Notes under the pieces: model-generated
Databases searched by the model: none
What the model saw: only the letters and a program-made list of their open reading frames with translations
What the model was told of the DNA's origin: nothing
From: Lojkania enalia
Taxonomy: Eukaryota > Ascomycota > Dothideomycetes > Pleosporales
DNA length: 64,000 bases
Assembly: GCA_010094045.1 (NCBI GenBank)
Contig: ML986707.1
Coordinates: 84,057 to 148,056 of the forward strand
Direction: 5' to 3'
Shown here: piece after piece, positions 45,339 through 56,144 of the stretch
How the letters are laid out: each line of letters begins with the position of its first letter
How positions within the stretch are numbered: the stretch's first letter is position 1
Program-made: the position numbers and the translations under genes

Positions 45339-46118
45339 TTAAGCGGGACGGAATCTCCAGTCATCCCACTCCTCATCGTCAGACTCGGTGTCTTCATCCT
45401 CCTCAAGTCCGACGGGTCCGGGGTCTGGCAGTACAATGTGTCCTGCCTTTGCCTCCGCATGAGTTTTCCGGAGTGCTTCCCTCTTTTCTCTGAGCTTTCT
45501 GACCCGCTCCTCTAGCCCTTCCATCTCGTCAAACTCGTCTTCCAGAAACCGCGCCGCATCCTCCTTCTCTGCCTCAAGCTCCCGCTCCCGCTCGCCCCGT
45601 TGGGCACTCTGTTCTTCTCGCGCTTGCGCGGCGAGTTCGGCGGCCGTCATGGGTGCCGACTCAATAACTGCGCCGGCCGAGTATGCGGACAGCGCATTAG
45701 TCGGCCTGGATGGTTCAGCCATATCTTTCAGGAATGCGTCCAGATCTTCTTCCGCGTCAGGGTCAAGCTGAGGTGGGGCAGGCGTTATAGTGAAGGAAGG
45801 ATCTGGTGGAGACTGTGCAATCTGGCTGACGTCCTGCTGGGGAATTTCATCTTGCTGCGTGGTAGTCGGCGCCTTCGATATCGTGTTGGGGTTGGCATCA
45901 TCGCCTGCCGCTCCTTCATCGAAGAAGCCCACGGGCACCCCGCTTGCTTCTTCCGTCCGAGTTCTCTTCCTGCCTTCGCCTTCTGCAGAGTATTCACCCG
46001 CTTTTCGCTTTTTCGACACGGGCGCTGCGGCGGGGGCTGCAGACTGCTTCTGAGACCGTCCTGCTTGCTGCTGTCGCGCTGCCCGCTCCTGGCGAAGCAT
46101 AGAGCGCACGTCGGCCAT
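45339..46118 (-). CDS. ZNF830/CCDC16-like nuclear coiled-coil protein
   Basis: Single exon, 259 residues. It starts MADVRSMLRQERAARQQQ, the opening of fungal ZNF830-like proteins, followed by a basic stretch (SKKRKAGEY, GRKRTRTEE) that can serve as a nuclear signal. The middle has AEEDLDAFLKDMA. The C-terminal part is a charged coiled coil (RFLEDEFDEMEGLEERVRKL) and an acidic end (ESDDEEWDDWRFR). ZNF830 proteins are linked to pre-mRNA splicing complexes. The C2H2 finger usual after the N-terminal helix is not visible in this protein, an oddity that makes the family call moderate. It is divergent from the Bye1 gene. Confidence 0.68.
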   Translation of the reverse strand: MADVRSMLRQERAARQQQAGRSQKQSAAPAAAPVSKKRKAGEYSAEGEGRKRTRTEEASGVPVGFFDEGAAGDDANPNTISKAPTTTQQDEIPQQDVSQIAQSPPDPSFTITPAPPQLDPDAEEDLDAFLKDMAEPSRPTNALSAYSAGAVIESAPMTAAELAAQAREEQSAQRGERERELEAEKEDAARFLEDEFDEMEGLEERVRKLREKREALRKTHAEAKAGHIVLPDPGPVGLEEDEDTESDDEEWDDWRFRPA

Positions 46119-46876
46119 GATTCCGAACTGCTACTGAGGGCCCTTGCGGCGTGATGTATAGAATAGGGTAAGGGTACTCTGCGCCTGTGCGGGTTGTTGC
46201 TATTGTTGTTGTTGGTTCGGCGTAGTGAAGACGAATGCAGGCGCCCGCACACTGAATTCACCGTGCACTGGCCAGCTCCCCGGCCTTCCTGCAGATGCCC
46301 TGCGCAGCTTGCACAAAACGGAAGCTAGGCTGAGAACGGAATAGCAGGCAAAATTATGTCACCTCGCCAAGACGTGAGCTCCACCTTTTCGAAGGCGCTC
46401 CTCTTCACCCATTCCATCAACACCACACGACTCATCGCGACCACCGCCCGACGCACCCAGATCGTCTTTGTCGTGCGCATCTCATCACCCTGGTCTGTTG
46501 TCCTGGTCTGTGTCCGCGGTGCATCCTTTCTCGCTGCATCTGCGCCCGTCTCACGCGAGCAGGGCAGCAACCATCCGGGCCTGGGGAAGCTTCCCTCACG
46601 CAAGGAGAGCTTCGGCTCGATACCTGCAGGCGCTCCCGCCGCTTTCTCTGCAACAACAACCGCTGACAACGGGTGGCGGCTGGTGGCACTGGACTTTTGC
46701 GCGTCTGTTTCCTAGCTAGAGGGGTTCTTTTGTTGCGACCTGCATGTTTCTGTTGTCGTGGCCCACCACATTTCGGGTTGAAGCCTACGTAGAGAGAGAG
46801 ACACCGTGAACACATTGAAAGCTATAAATCCTGGTTGCGCGCCCTTGTTGAGCCCATATCTAACGTGTCTCCCATC
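46119..46876. promoter_or_regulatory. Divergent promoter region, ZNF830-like / BYE1
   Basis: About 760 bp between divergent start codons. It contains a 119-codon plus frame (46356-46715) without recognised motifs, more likely leader or promoter sequence than a gene. Confidence 0.45.
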
Positions 46877-49591
46877 ATGGCCGGTAAGCACACTCCGATC
46901 GCGTGCGTCTACTTTCAGCATTCCCACCCTGCTGCACGCGCCTTTGGCTTTCATTCTTCACAAGATACTCGTACTGACAGTCTCATCGTAGAGGAAGTAC
47001 GCCGCTCCGGCCGTGCCACTAAGGGCCAGCACACAAAGAACCAAGACGCTCTCGATGCGCCGTTGCCGAAACCGAGGTCGAAGCCAAAAAGCGAGAAGAA
47101 GGTCCAGCCGGCGCGTTCGCAGTCGGTGCAGTCTGCGGAGCAAGAAGAGGAGGATAATGCCGTTATCCGCTGTGTCTGTGGGGATCAACGTGACATTCTT
47201 GGGCGTCAGATGATCTGCTGCGATAAGTGTGAGGTGTGGCAGCACGTGAAGTGCATGGGCTTGCAGGAAGGGAAGCAATGGGAGGAGGAAGGGACTACAT
47301 ATTTTTGCGAGAAATGCAAACCGGAGGACCATCGCGAGCTCCTGCAGGCCATGGCGCGTGGGGAGAAGCCTTGGAACAGGAAGAAAAAGAGCTCAAAACC
47401 GTCGAAACCCAAGTCCGCCCGCCCAAGTGATGTAAAGCCTGATGCAGAGACCCCCAATTCCAAGACTACAACTCCGCAGCAAACCCCTGCGCCATCAAAA
47501 GAGATGCCTATAGAGCCAGCAAACGGACAAACAGCAGAGGTACCAGTCAGTAGTTTCACTTATCTGCGCCCGAGATCCTCTGCTCACTCCGCACAGCAAC
47601 AGAACAAGGCAGCCACGCCGCCGAAGAAAGAGCCACAGTCTCCTTCGCGCGAGAAGAGGCCGCGAGATACCACTTCAGACAAGGACAAAGACACTGCGGG
47701 GGCGAAGCGGCGTAAATCAAGCGCTCAGCATCATGAGAAGGTCCCGCCACAGCAAGACGCTATTCCAGCTGACTCTGGAGCCCTTCCCGAGAAGCAACGA
47801 CTTTACGTCGACAAATTTATCCATGACCTTGCCTCAATGATCAAGGCTGCCTCCAACTTCCGGGGCTACCGCATTCCAGACGGCGAGACCCCCTCATCCA
47901 TAGCATTGCGGCTGGCATTGCAGGTCAATCACGCGACAGTTGCTCATCATGGTGAGCCGGGCGACAACCAATCTCCCTACGCTCTCCAATTTCGAAGTAT
48001 TCTCTTTAATGCTAAAAAAAATGCTATTCTTGTAGATCGATTGTTATCAGGATCCTTGACTGCCGAAGGGCTTGCCACAATGTCATCAGAGGAGATGGCA
48101 AGTGAAGAGAAGCAGCGTGAATATGCTGCTATGAGAGAAGCGGCTGAGAAGCAGATGGTTCTCGTAGATGAGCCAGGTCCACGCCTCCGTAAAACGCACA
48201 AGGGTGAAGAGATCGTAGGCGAGGACCAGATGCAAGTCGATCAGGAAACCGAACCGCCATCCGAACATGTGCATAGGGAGAGTGCACAGGAAGACAGGAA
48301 GGTAGCCCTACCGTCATCTCCTAAACCTGACGATAATGCACAGGTTGTTGAGCTTCCTGAGGATATCGGCCAGCAAAATCCTCTGAGTGTTGATACATCC
48401 GCCGGTCCCCCGCCTGCCTCCAAACCTCCGACGAATTTCGATATTCAGTCAGTATTCAACAAAGTCCGCTCGCCATCAAACACCCAGCAGGCTTTTCTTC
48501 CGCGTCGTCATAGTTCGATCGTAATGCAGGACAGGCCACAAGAAGGCCCTGGCGATGATGCAGATGTTGATCGGTTGCTCAAAGACGAGGATAACGATGT
48601 CACGATGGGCGATTATAGCGCAGATCCCACGATTGTATGGCAAGGCACTCTTGATATGCAGAGCCTGGGTCCTTTTGATGCCGTGGCTCGATTTGTAGCA
48701 GGTGGCGACTTTGGGCAAATCATGCCGTGGGACCAACTTCTTAGCCCATCCCTTCCAATTCAGGGACGTATTGAGAGCGCGAAGGGTAATGAGTACATTC
48801 AAGGCTTGGGCGTCACGGGTGCTTACGACGTCGGCGTCGTCTCAATCACCCCGGTGACACATGAGGGGCGTACTGTGATGGACCAACTCTACAATTACTT
48901 CCACTCCAAAGACCGATGGGGTGTGATACCGACGAACAAGCTTGGAAATGAAAGTCTAAAAGACTTGTACGTGATACCAGTCAAAGCTGGAGGCAAAAAC
49001 CTCCCACCCTTCCTTGACATGCTCGAATATTGCACCATTGAGACACCCCGTCCACACAACATGGTCCTACTGGCACTCGTCGCCAAACTCCCGGAGACTA
49101 AACCGCAAATTCCTCCAGGCCAGCAGTTCAATAAGTATTCAGCTGGAGAGACTGCAGTAGGCCAGGTAGCACAGCCGGCCCCACCAGCGAATGGACCCGC
49201 CAACGGACCGAGTCCATCACCGGCTAGTAATCCTCACGGCCCACAGTTTTCGCCTTTACAATCCGCCTTTCCCTCTGGACAGACGTATGGGAGTCCCCTT
49301 GCACCTGCACAAAGCAATAACGGGCATCTCTCACAGGCCGACGCTGGACATGAGGTGCCGCCTCATAAAAGGAATCCTAGAGCTGTGGAGATTTTCGGGC
49401 CATATATTGATGCACCGGTTGTTGTCCAGGTATTATCACATATGCCTGACATGCCAGACCATATGATGGGCAACTTGAAGCACATCATCGACACGGTTCC
49501 GGGAGCGCTGAATGATACCAAGGTTCTACTTGAGCATATGAGTCTTAAGCAGCAGCAGCAGCAGCAGAATGGAGGAGAGGTCCAAAAGTAA
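46877..49591 (+). CDS. BYE1: Bye1-type transcription regulator (PHD, TFIIS-like, SPOC)
   Basis: Chromatin-associated factor that binds RNA polymerase II and, through its PHD finger, trimethylated H3K4. The preferred model has a 7-nt first coding exon (46877-46883) and a second exon 46992-49591, 868 residues, starting MAEEVRRSGRATKGQ. Domains in order: PHD finger at about 62-115 (CVCGDQRDILGRQMICCDKC, then CEKCKPED); TFIIS central-like domain near 267-405 (QRLYVDKFIHDLASMIKAAS, ALQFRSILFNAKKN); SPOC domain near 551-705 (IVWQGTLDMQSLGPF through MVLLALVAKLP); and a Pro/Gln-rich tail ending in a short polyglutamine run encoded by CAG repeats. The 108-nt intron has no stop and a length divisible by three, so a retained form would add 36 residues in frame. 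Confidence 0.9.
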   Translation: MAGKHTPIACVYFQHSHPAARAFGFHSSQDTRTDSLIVEEVRRSGRATKGQHTKNQDALDAPLPKPRSKPKSEKKVQPARSQSVQSAEQEEEDNAVIRCVCGDQRDILGRQMICCDKCEVWQHVKCMGLQEGKQWEEEGTTYFCEKCKPEDHRELLQAMARGEKPWNRKKKSSKPSKPKSARPSDVKPDAETPNSKTTTPQQTPAPSKEMPIEPANGQTAEVPVSSFTYLRPRSSAHSAQQQNKAATPPKKEPQSPSREKRPRDTTSDKDKDTAGAKRRKSSAQHHEKVPPQQDAIPADSGALPEKQRLYVDKFIHDLASMIKAASNFRGYRIPDGETPSSIALRLALQVNHATVAHHGEPGDNQSPYALQFRSILFNAKKNAILVDRLLSGSLTAEGLATMSSEEMASEEKQREYAAMREAAEKQMVLVDEPGPRLRKTHKGEEIVGEDQMQVDQETEPPSEHVHRESAQEDRKVALPSSPKPDDNAQVVELPEDIGQQNPLSVDTSAGPPPASKPPTNFDIQSVFNKVRSPSNTQQAFLPRRHSSIVMQDRPQEGPGDDADVDRLLKDEDNDVTMGDYSADPTIVWQGTLDMQSLGPFDAVARFVAGGDFGQIMPWDQLLSPSLPIQGRIESAKGNEYIQGLGVTGAYDVGVVSITPVTHEGRTVMDQLYNYFHSKDRWGVIPTNKLGNESLKDLYVIPVKAGGKNLPPFLDMLEYCTIETPRPHNMVLLALVAKLPETKPQIPPGQQFNKYSAGETAVGQVAQPAPPANGPANGPSPSPASNPHGPQFSPLQSAFPSGQTYGSPLAPAQSNNGHLSQADAGHEVPPHKRNPRAVEIFGPYIDAPVVVQVLSHMPDMPDHMMGNLKHIIDTVPGALNDTKVLLEHMSLKQQQQQQNGGEVQK

Positions 49592-51697
49592 GATGCATCG
49601 TGAAAAGCTATATGGCACTTCGCTGTTGGCTATGACGTTTGGAAAGGGTTACCTACACAACTCTGAATCTGTATGTTTTTCTTGTTTTTCTTCACTTATC
49701 AAGTTTGGGCGTTTTGGAAGGTACGCCTCGGCTTTCTCTGTTGAGGTGTTTCCATCTCCGCTGAGAAGACTGTTCTCGCATGATACCCATACGCGGAACA
49801 GCTGGGTGGCTGAGGCTTTAACTGGAAATGGGTGGTTGGGTGGATTACCTCTGGAATTTTTTTTTTTTTTGGTTTTTTGTTTTGGTTTTCTTTTTTTTTT
49901 TTTCACACAGCGCGCGATAGTTACTGCTCTGGTCTTCTTGGCAATGTAGTTAATTTTACTGTTTGGAATTTAGAGCTTCGTGACAAATCGAAGCGTGTCT
50001 TAGTTTCTCCAAGTGTGCCGTCTTCACCAACACGATCGCAAATATTTGGAGAATGATATTGCGGAGTATGCTGTCTTATCACATGTTCTAAGCCATCCTC
50101 CCGTGAATCTCACACCGATGTAGCAGCACTCAGTACCCTCCTGCACCTGTTAGATGCCTCATAGGAGTCCGCGCGTAATATGTCGGATCGTCTGGCTATA
50201 ACAAAACCATTGTGCATCCTTGCGATCGGATCATTCCAACATTAATCTCGTAGCTTTATGAATCCTGCTACATTCGACAGCAATTCGACGGGTTGCTCCA
50301 TCAGGCGCCTTGGATAATGTCTTTAGGACGTGAGGTATGAAGATGTGGTGAGCGATCTGCGATCCGGCTTGACCTCTCGGCCGCTATTTGCACTTCCCGC
50401 TTATCGTCCCCAATAATCGACGCAGATCCAGAACGTAATTGGAACTTACCACATCGGGCATCTGGCCTACATGCTTCCATGAATGGACAGTTTCACGCCG
50501 CAGCCAGCCACATGCGAGCCCGTCGATTTCGTCGTAGAGTCTCGATGTGCTACATGGGAAATCCATTTTAACTTCGCGACTTTTTCTTTTTCACTTCTTG
50601 GGTGGGCGTTTTGGCTGATTTTAAATGTGGGCGGCTCTGCTGGCAACGGGCGCTCCGTGACTCCGTAGGCAGACAGGGACCCCTGACAGAATCGAACCAC
50701 GCCTACGGTCTTCGATAGTAATGTTGCCCTTATCTTTATCCATCCAGACATCGGCACAGACGAAGTTACATCCTATCCTGCTTATGCCGGGATCCCGAGT
50801 GTCGTATGACAGTTGTGACATGAACATGAGAGGTTAAAATCTCCTATTTCGTATACTACCTCAAGCCCCACTCCTCCCCCCTAGTAGAACGTTATGAAGA
50901 TGAATAGCAAGGAGGTGCGCCTTCATTTGAGTGGGAATGATGCTGATCAAGCGCTGGGCGGGGCCGTCACTCTCTCGCCTGAGCTTACTTTTCTTGATTG
51001 CTGGTCTCGACCGGTTGGGCCAATACCCCCCTTAACAACAAGCCACGATACACCGCGTAGGCCTCGCGCGCTAAAGTTTTCGCCATGCTCGAAACAGCCA
51101 TAGGCCCGTTTTCCAGCCATTGAACACCACGGTTCGGGCATAGTAGGCTTTTCCACGCGAGCAATTTTGCTTTTCTATGCACCGAAGCCGCGTCACTTAG
51201 CTATAGTTGCTGCCAAGCGCCTATACCACACACAATTTTCAATGCTGACGCCCAACAGGGATAAAGGATGGCTAACCACACTGGGCCGAAGTGGGATTGG
51301 AAAGGGCAACGCAATAGGCATCTAGGCGAGGTGGAGACATGTTCCTGCGCAAGTTTCCGCCCCATTCCATTAGAAGTCACCCAGTGGCATCCTGATTCGA
51401 TGCACTCGTCCCACTCTGAATCCACCGAGTGCACTGTGGCTTGCGTATCTGATGACCGAGCTGGAAGAAGGGTCAGGTACTGTACCCGTCTAGGCTGTAC
51501 TGTATGTACCTAAACAAAGAAGCTCATGGGTTATGATCCGAATCAGGGGTGCGGTCTTGGGCGAATATAGACGCACCCTGTTCCCCATGTGTCGAATCTT
51601 CTCTTCTTCAACGACTCCATAGTTTGTTCATGACTCTGTAGAGAATTCTCTACGTACTCTCTTTTTAATATATCTAGTCACTCTTTCGTAATTCAGA
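49592..51697. other. Intergenic region, nothing recognised
   Basis: A long T-rich tract lies at about 49857-49903. Frames of 60-96 codons around 50384-51513 have no motifs. A tRNA-like TTCGATT element near 50690 (minus) fails to fold. The right end is the GH16 promoter. Confidence 0.4.
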
Positions 51698-54139
51698 ATG
51701 CCGTCCTCGTCACTCTTTTTGAGGGCTGGTATTGTCCTATCCGCTCTTTCTTCCACTGCACTCGCTACTAGTTATGACCTTCAGGATACATTCAAGGGGT
51801 CTTCTTTCTTGGATGGTTTCGACTTCTACACCGCCCCAGATCTCACCAAGGGTTTCGTCACGTAAGTGGTTGGTGGAAAGCTTGGCCCTAGTGACTTACA
51901 CATCTAGATATGTTGACAAGAATACCGCTAAGAACGATGGGTTGATTAAGATGATTGGGGAAGACCAATATATTGGCGTAGACTACCAGACACCCCTAGT
52001 CGTTGGAGATAATCTTCCCCTCCGTAAAAGTGTCCGAATCGAGACCAAGACATCGTACAACCAGGGCCTCTTTATTGTCGATATCAAGCACATGCCCGGT
52101 GGCATCTGCGGAACCTGGCCCGCTTTCTGGTCGCTAGGCAGTGGAGACTGGCCTAAAAATGGTGAAATCGATATCATCGAGGGTGTCAACATGAACAGCG
52201 CGAACAAATGGGTTCTGCACACAGACACGCAGTGCTCGGTAGGATAGGTCTAATAGCACCGAGTTATTTAAGATTTCTAACTCTGGAATTTTAGGTTGAT
52301 GGCAAGAATCAGACTGGCGCCCAGTCTCTCTACAATTGCGCTCTCGATTCCGCAAGCGGCCCTTCAGGATGCGATGTTAACGCCGTGGAGGCCAATACTT
52401 TCGGGACTGGATTCAATGCTAACGGCGGCGGTGTTTACGCTATGGAGTGGACTGACGACTTCATCAAGATGTGGTTCTTCCCTCGCGGCTATACCCCATC
52501 TAGCATACAGCATGACAAGCCCGATACCGCTGAATTCGGTGTCCCCAACGCCAACTTCCAGGGTGCTTGCGATATGAAAAAGAAGTTCGTTGACCATAAG
52601 TTCATCTTCAACACTGCCTTCTGCGGCGACTGGGCCGGCGGTGTCTATGGACAGTCCGGTTGCCCCGTATATTCTGGGCTCGATGGCTGGGCTTCCTGCA
52701 ACAAGTTCGTTGCTGAGAATCCCTCTGCGTTCAAGAACGCATACTGGCAAATCAGCTCTTTCAAGTCCTACAAGAAGGCTGCTATTTCTAGCTCATCTTC
52801 CTCATCGATGTCTAGCACTCAGTCGTCTACCAGCAGCAGCGCCATGTCCAGCACTGTCTCCAGCTCGTCCTATGGAGCATCATCCACTTTGAGTTCCAGC
52901 TACTCCGTCTCCTCATCCTCGTCGATTGCCTCAAGCAATGCGACTTCGTCTGCAAGCAGTACTGGTCCGTACTACCCAACCGGAAACTCCTCTACTATCA
53001 TCTACCCCACTGGTACCGGCTACCCTTCTGGTGGTTCATCAACCATTGTTTACCCGACCTCGAGCACTCCTTGCACAACTTCATCTGTAGATAGTTATGG
53101 AACCAGCTCTTCCGACATCTACGGTGAATACCCAACCACAACCCCTGGCGGCTACGGATCTGCTTCCACCACCACCTACACGACTACCTACGTCGATGTT
53201 TGCGAGACGGGATACACCACCATCTCTACTACCCATACGGCCACCTATTACCCGACTCCCAAGCCGTCGACGACCGCATCTGGCGAGAAGGAGTGCCCAC
53301 CAGGCTTTACGACGACAGTAAAATACTGCAGCAAAGGCTGCGGCAGCAAGCCCACAGTCGTCACCGTTACTGTCCCGGTTACTGAGACGGTAAAATGCCC
53401 AAGCTGCTCCAAGACACCCGCTCCTTATCCTGTGACTGAGATTGAGTACATCACCAAGACGGTCGTATGCAAGACCTGCCATGGCGGAACCTCGAAGTAC
53501 ACTTACCCGGCTCATATCTACACCACCCCTTCAATGCCATACCCGAGCGGCGGACCGGGTTGCTCAGGTCCTGAGTGCCCGGAGAGTTACCCAACCGGCA
53601 AGCCAGGTTGCAGCGGCCCTGAGTGCCCGGAGAGCTATCCAACTGGCAAGCCAGGATGCAGCGGCCCCGAGTGCCCCGAGAGCTACCCAACTGGCAAGCC
53701 AGGATGCAGCGGCCCCGAGTGCCCGGAGAGCTACCCAACTGGCAAGCCAGGATGCAGCGGTCCTGAGTGTCCGGAGAGCTACCCAACCGGCTGCTCAGGC
53801 CCCTCTTGCCCCTCCTACATCTCCACCACCATCCTCACTCTCGCCTACTCATCACAACCTGCATGCTCCACCTGCGGCGTCCCAGCGCCCAGCAGTCCCC
53901 CAGTGTGCTCCGGCCCCGAGTGCCCTGAGACATACCCCACTGGCAAACCAGGCTGCAGCGGCGCGGGCTGCGGCTATGAGTATGGCAATGGCAACATGAC
54001 CGTCTCGTTTGGCACGGCCACGGGCTCGTACCCTACAAAGACCGGCTACGAGGTCCCGCAGTTCACGGGTGCGGCGTCGAGCCTGAGGATTAGCGGGATG
54101 CTTGCCGGGGCCGTCGGTCTCGTGGCGATGTTCTTGTAG
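51698..54139 (+). CDS. GPI-anchored GH16 beta-glucanase
   Basis: Cell-wall glycosidase of family GH16, likely an endo-1,3(4)-beta-glucanase or wall transglycosylase. Exons 51698-51861, 51908-52238 and 52295-54139 give 779 residues. A signal peptide (MPSSSLFLRAGIVLSALSS, cleaved after about residue 24) precedes the catalytic domain. The active-site motif GEIDIIEG, with nucleophile and acid/base glutamates, lies at about residues 140-147, followed by FWSLGSGDWP-type surroundings and WTDDFIKMWFFPRG. From about residue 290 the protein is Ser/Thr/Tyr-rich, then has Cys-rich segments, five tandem copies of a 16-residue Cys-Pro-Gly unit, and a hydrophobic C-terminus (SGMLAGAVGLVAMFL) typical of GPI anchoring. 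The repeats probably vary in number between strains. Confidence 0.9.
53558..53791 (+). repeat. 48-bp coding minisatellite
   Basis: Four full copies and one 42-bp partial copy of a 48-bp unit encode GCSGPECPESYPTGKP. Copies at 53558, 53606, 53654, 53702 and 53750 differ by a few silent changes. A related degenerate copy lies further on, around 53908-53955. Confidence 0.95.
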
Positions 54140-54737
54140 ATGGAGGAGGTGAACATATGAATAGGAGACGTCCGGGGAAGAAGATGTACGGCAGTGGAGT
54201 TTTTTTTCAAAGGGGAGCGTGAAATGCGCATATGCAAGGTTTCCTTTTCGTACGGTTTGAAATTTGGGATATATCTTAGTATAATTTTGATTACGAAAGT
54301 TTCTTTCTTAGCGTTCATATCTTATGTATGTGCATCTAATCGGATATTGGAAGGCTTGGGCGCGGATCTATACGTGTTGTCATTCGGGACGTAGTGCATA
54401 TGGGATCTACTCGCTAGATCTAACTTGACTCATGCCTAGGATATTCCTTATTCGTAAAGTGTATATCTTTTATCTTGACCCTAAACAACCGTCTACTTCT
54501 ATCCCCGAACAAAATATGACTCAAACCATGAGCAGAACTACTTATTAGAAAGGCCAGATATCTGACCCAACGACTCAATACCATGCCTTGGGTATCTAAA
54601 AATGAAATAAACCCCCCAACCGTCATTACCAAACTGTCCAAACGCCATACCGAAATATCACTCTCCTCTGCCCCTAGGCCCTTTTCCGGACGGTCTAGTA
54701 AATAAATCATACATTAATCGAAATCGCATATCCGTGT
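54140..54737. other. Intergenic region, nothing recognised
   Basis: 3' flanks of the GH16 gene and the Ser/Pro-rich minus frame. The 96-codon minus frame at 54420-54710 has no motif. Confidence 0.4.
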
Positions 54738-55241
54738 TTAAGCAATCCCGTCTCCACGCCCATGACGTCCCCGCCCATCATACTGCCCATTACAGTATCC
54801 GGAGCTCGGTCCCGAAATCGCGCCCCTCCTTCCTCTCCCTAGATCATACTTGCCATATATCTGGCCGCTGGCATATAGATGGATGATTGGCAATAGAGCT
54901 AAAGGTAATGTAGTAGCGTCGTCACTGCTAGAAGATACTGACGATACCGAAGAGAGCGATGATGTTCGTCCTGACACGGGAGACTGTGAGGAAGTACATG
55001 CCCGCCCGAAAGAGAGGGACGAGTGCGACGAGCATGGGGAATGTGTCGGGTCTGTTATAGAGCTACACTCTTGGCATCGGAGAGGATAGTCTTGGGTCGG
55101 TGATGATAATGATAGAGATGAGGCTCCACTTGGGGATGCTGGGGGCGTTGGTGTAGTAGCAGGCGGGCATGGAGATGTAGGTGGCGTCAGTAGTGTCGTG
55201 TGAAATGAACCGCCCTTCAGTGTTTGAAATCGGTTCTCCAT
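54738..55241 (-). CDS. Ser/Pro-rich hypothetical protein
   Basis: Single frame of 167 residues. It starts MENRFQTLKGGSFHTTLLTP, then is rich in Ser, Pro and Thr with runs such as SSLSSVSSVSSSSDD, and ends in a Gly/Arg/Tyr-rich segment (YDLGRGRRGAIS, GRGRHGRGDG). There is one moderately hydrophobic stretch (LPLALLPIIHLYA). No domain is recognised. Low complexity means the frame could be open by chance composition, but the coherent start and length make a small disordered protein plausible. Confidence 0.4.
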   Translation of the reverse strand: MENRFQTLKGGSFHTTLLTPPTSPCPPATTPTPPASPSGASSLSLSSPTQDYPLRCQECSSITDPTHSPCSSHSSLSFGRACTSSQSPVSGRTSSLSSVSSVSSSSDDATTLPLALLPIIHLYASGQIYGKYDLGRGRRGAISGPSSGYCNGQYDGRGRHGRGDGIA

Positions 55242-56144
55242 CCTGCTTTGTATTGATTTGTTTGTTTGCTTGTCGAGTTCCTTGTGAGTCGTGGCACTAC
55301 TCTATAACTGGCAGGCGGCAATTGAGTGTCTGAGATGTCGCGGGAGTAATAGAGGAGGTGTATGAGTTGTTTTAATAGTTGCCGTTCATAGGAGACGTGA
55401 TGTGGCGTAAAGCTGAGGCGGCGGCTCAGATATGGGTTGTGGAGGCTGACGATCTGCGGGTCAGTGCAGACTAGCTCAAACTTAGGTTCAGTTGGGGTTG
55501 CACAGAAAGAATGATCGAAGCGGGGGAATGGGGTCCTAAATATCCGCGTTTTCCAAGACGTAGGAGAGTGGAATTGAGGACAGTTACTGATGCGACAAGA
55601 TAGACAAGTGAAAGAGGACGCAAGCTCAGTGAAGCAGTGTTAAGGAAAGACAAGGGTGAGTCGACGAAGATATGACTGAAATGGAGCGACTAGCAAACAG
55701 GCGTTGGGGTCTACTAGGAAACGACACCACCTACACCCACCTATCATATTGGTCGTCGTACACACCGAGGCGTGGAATCCCACCAACACTTGTGGTCCGT
55801 GCACTGATGCCTGGATTTAGGCCGGGCTTTAGTCCCTGCAGGGGAGAAACACACTTTTGCGTCGCAACACCTAGACCACCTAATAGCTGCCTATCTGCAG
55901 ATGTGCACATCCAATATGATCCAGAATTCGAGACATCAATGGAGGAGCAGGCACAATCTGGATGAAACCCAAATGCCGAGTCATACCGACGACAAATGCT
56001 CCGAGAGCAAGAACGCGTCCACCAATACCGATATCGCGGGAGCCATTCTAATCCCTTCGACTGCTTATTCATATGACTGGGGCAGTGTTTCCCAGTAGTG
56101 ACCGTCCAATACATCTTCCCGACCGCACACTTTACAACCGTCTA
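55242..56144. other. Intergenic region, nothing recognised
   Basis: Overlapping frames on both strands at 55672-56114 (97 and 127 codons) have no motifs. No gene supported. Confidence 0.35.

Noticed and set aside
46356..46715. 119-codon plus-strand frame between the ZNF830-like and BYE1 genes
   Set aside because: No motif, composition like GC-rich promoter, and overlapping frames on the other strand of equal length; best explained as leader or promoter sequence.
50620..50740. tRNA-like TTCGATT loop on the minus strand
   Set aside because: The T-arm would need several G-U pairs and a C-C mismatch, and no matching acceptor stem or D-arm was found.
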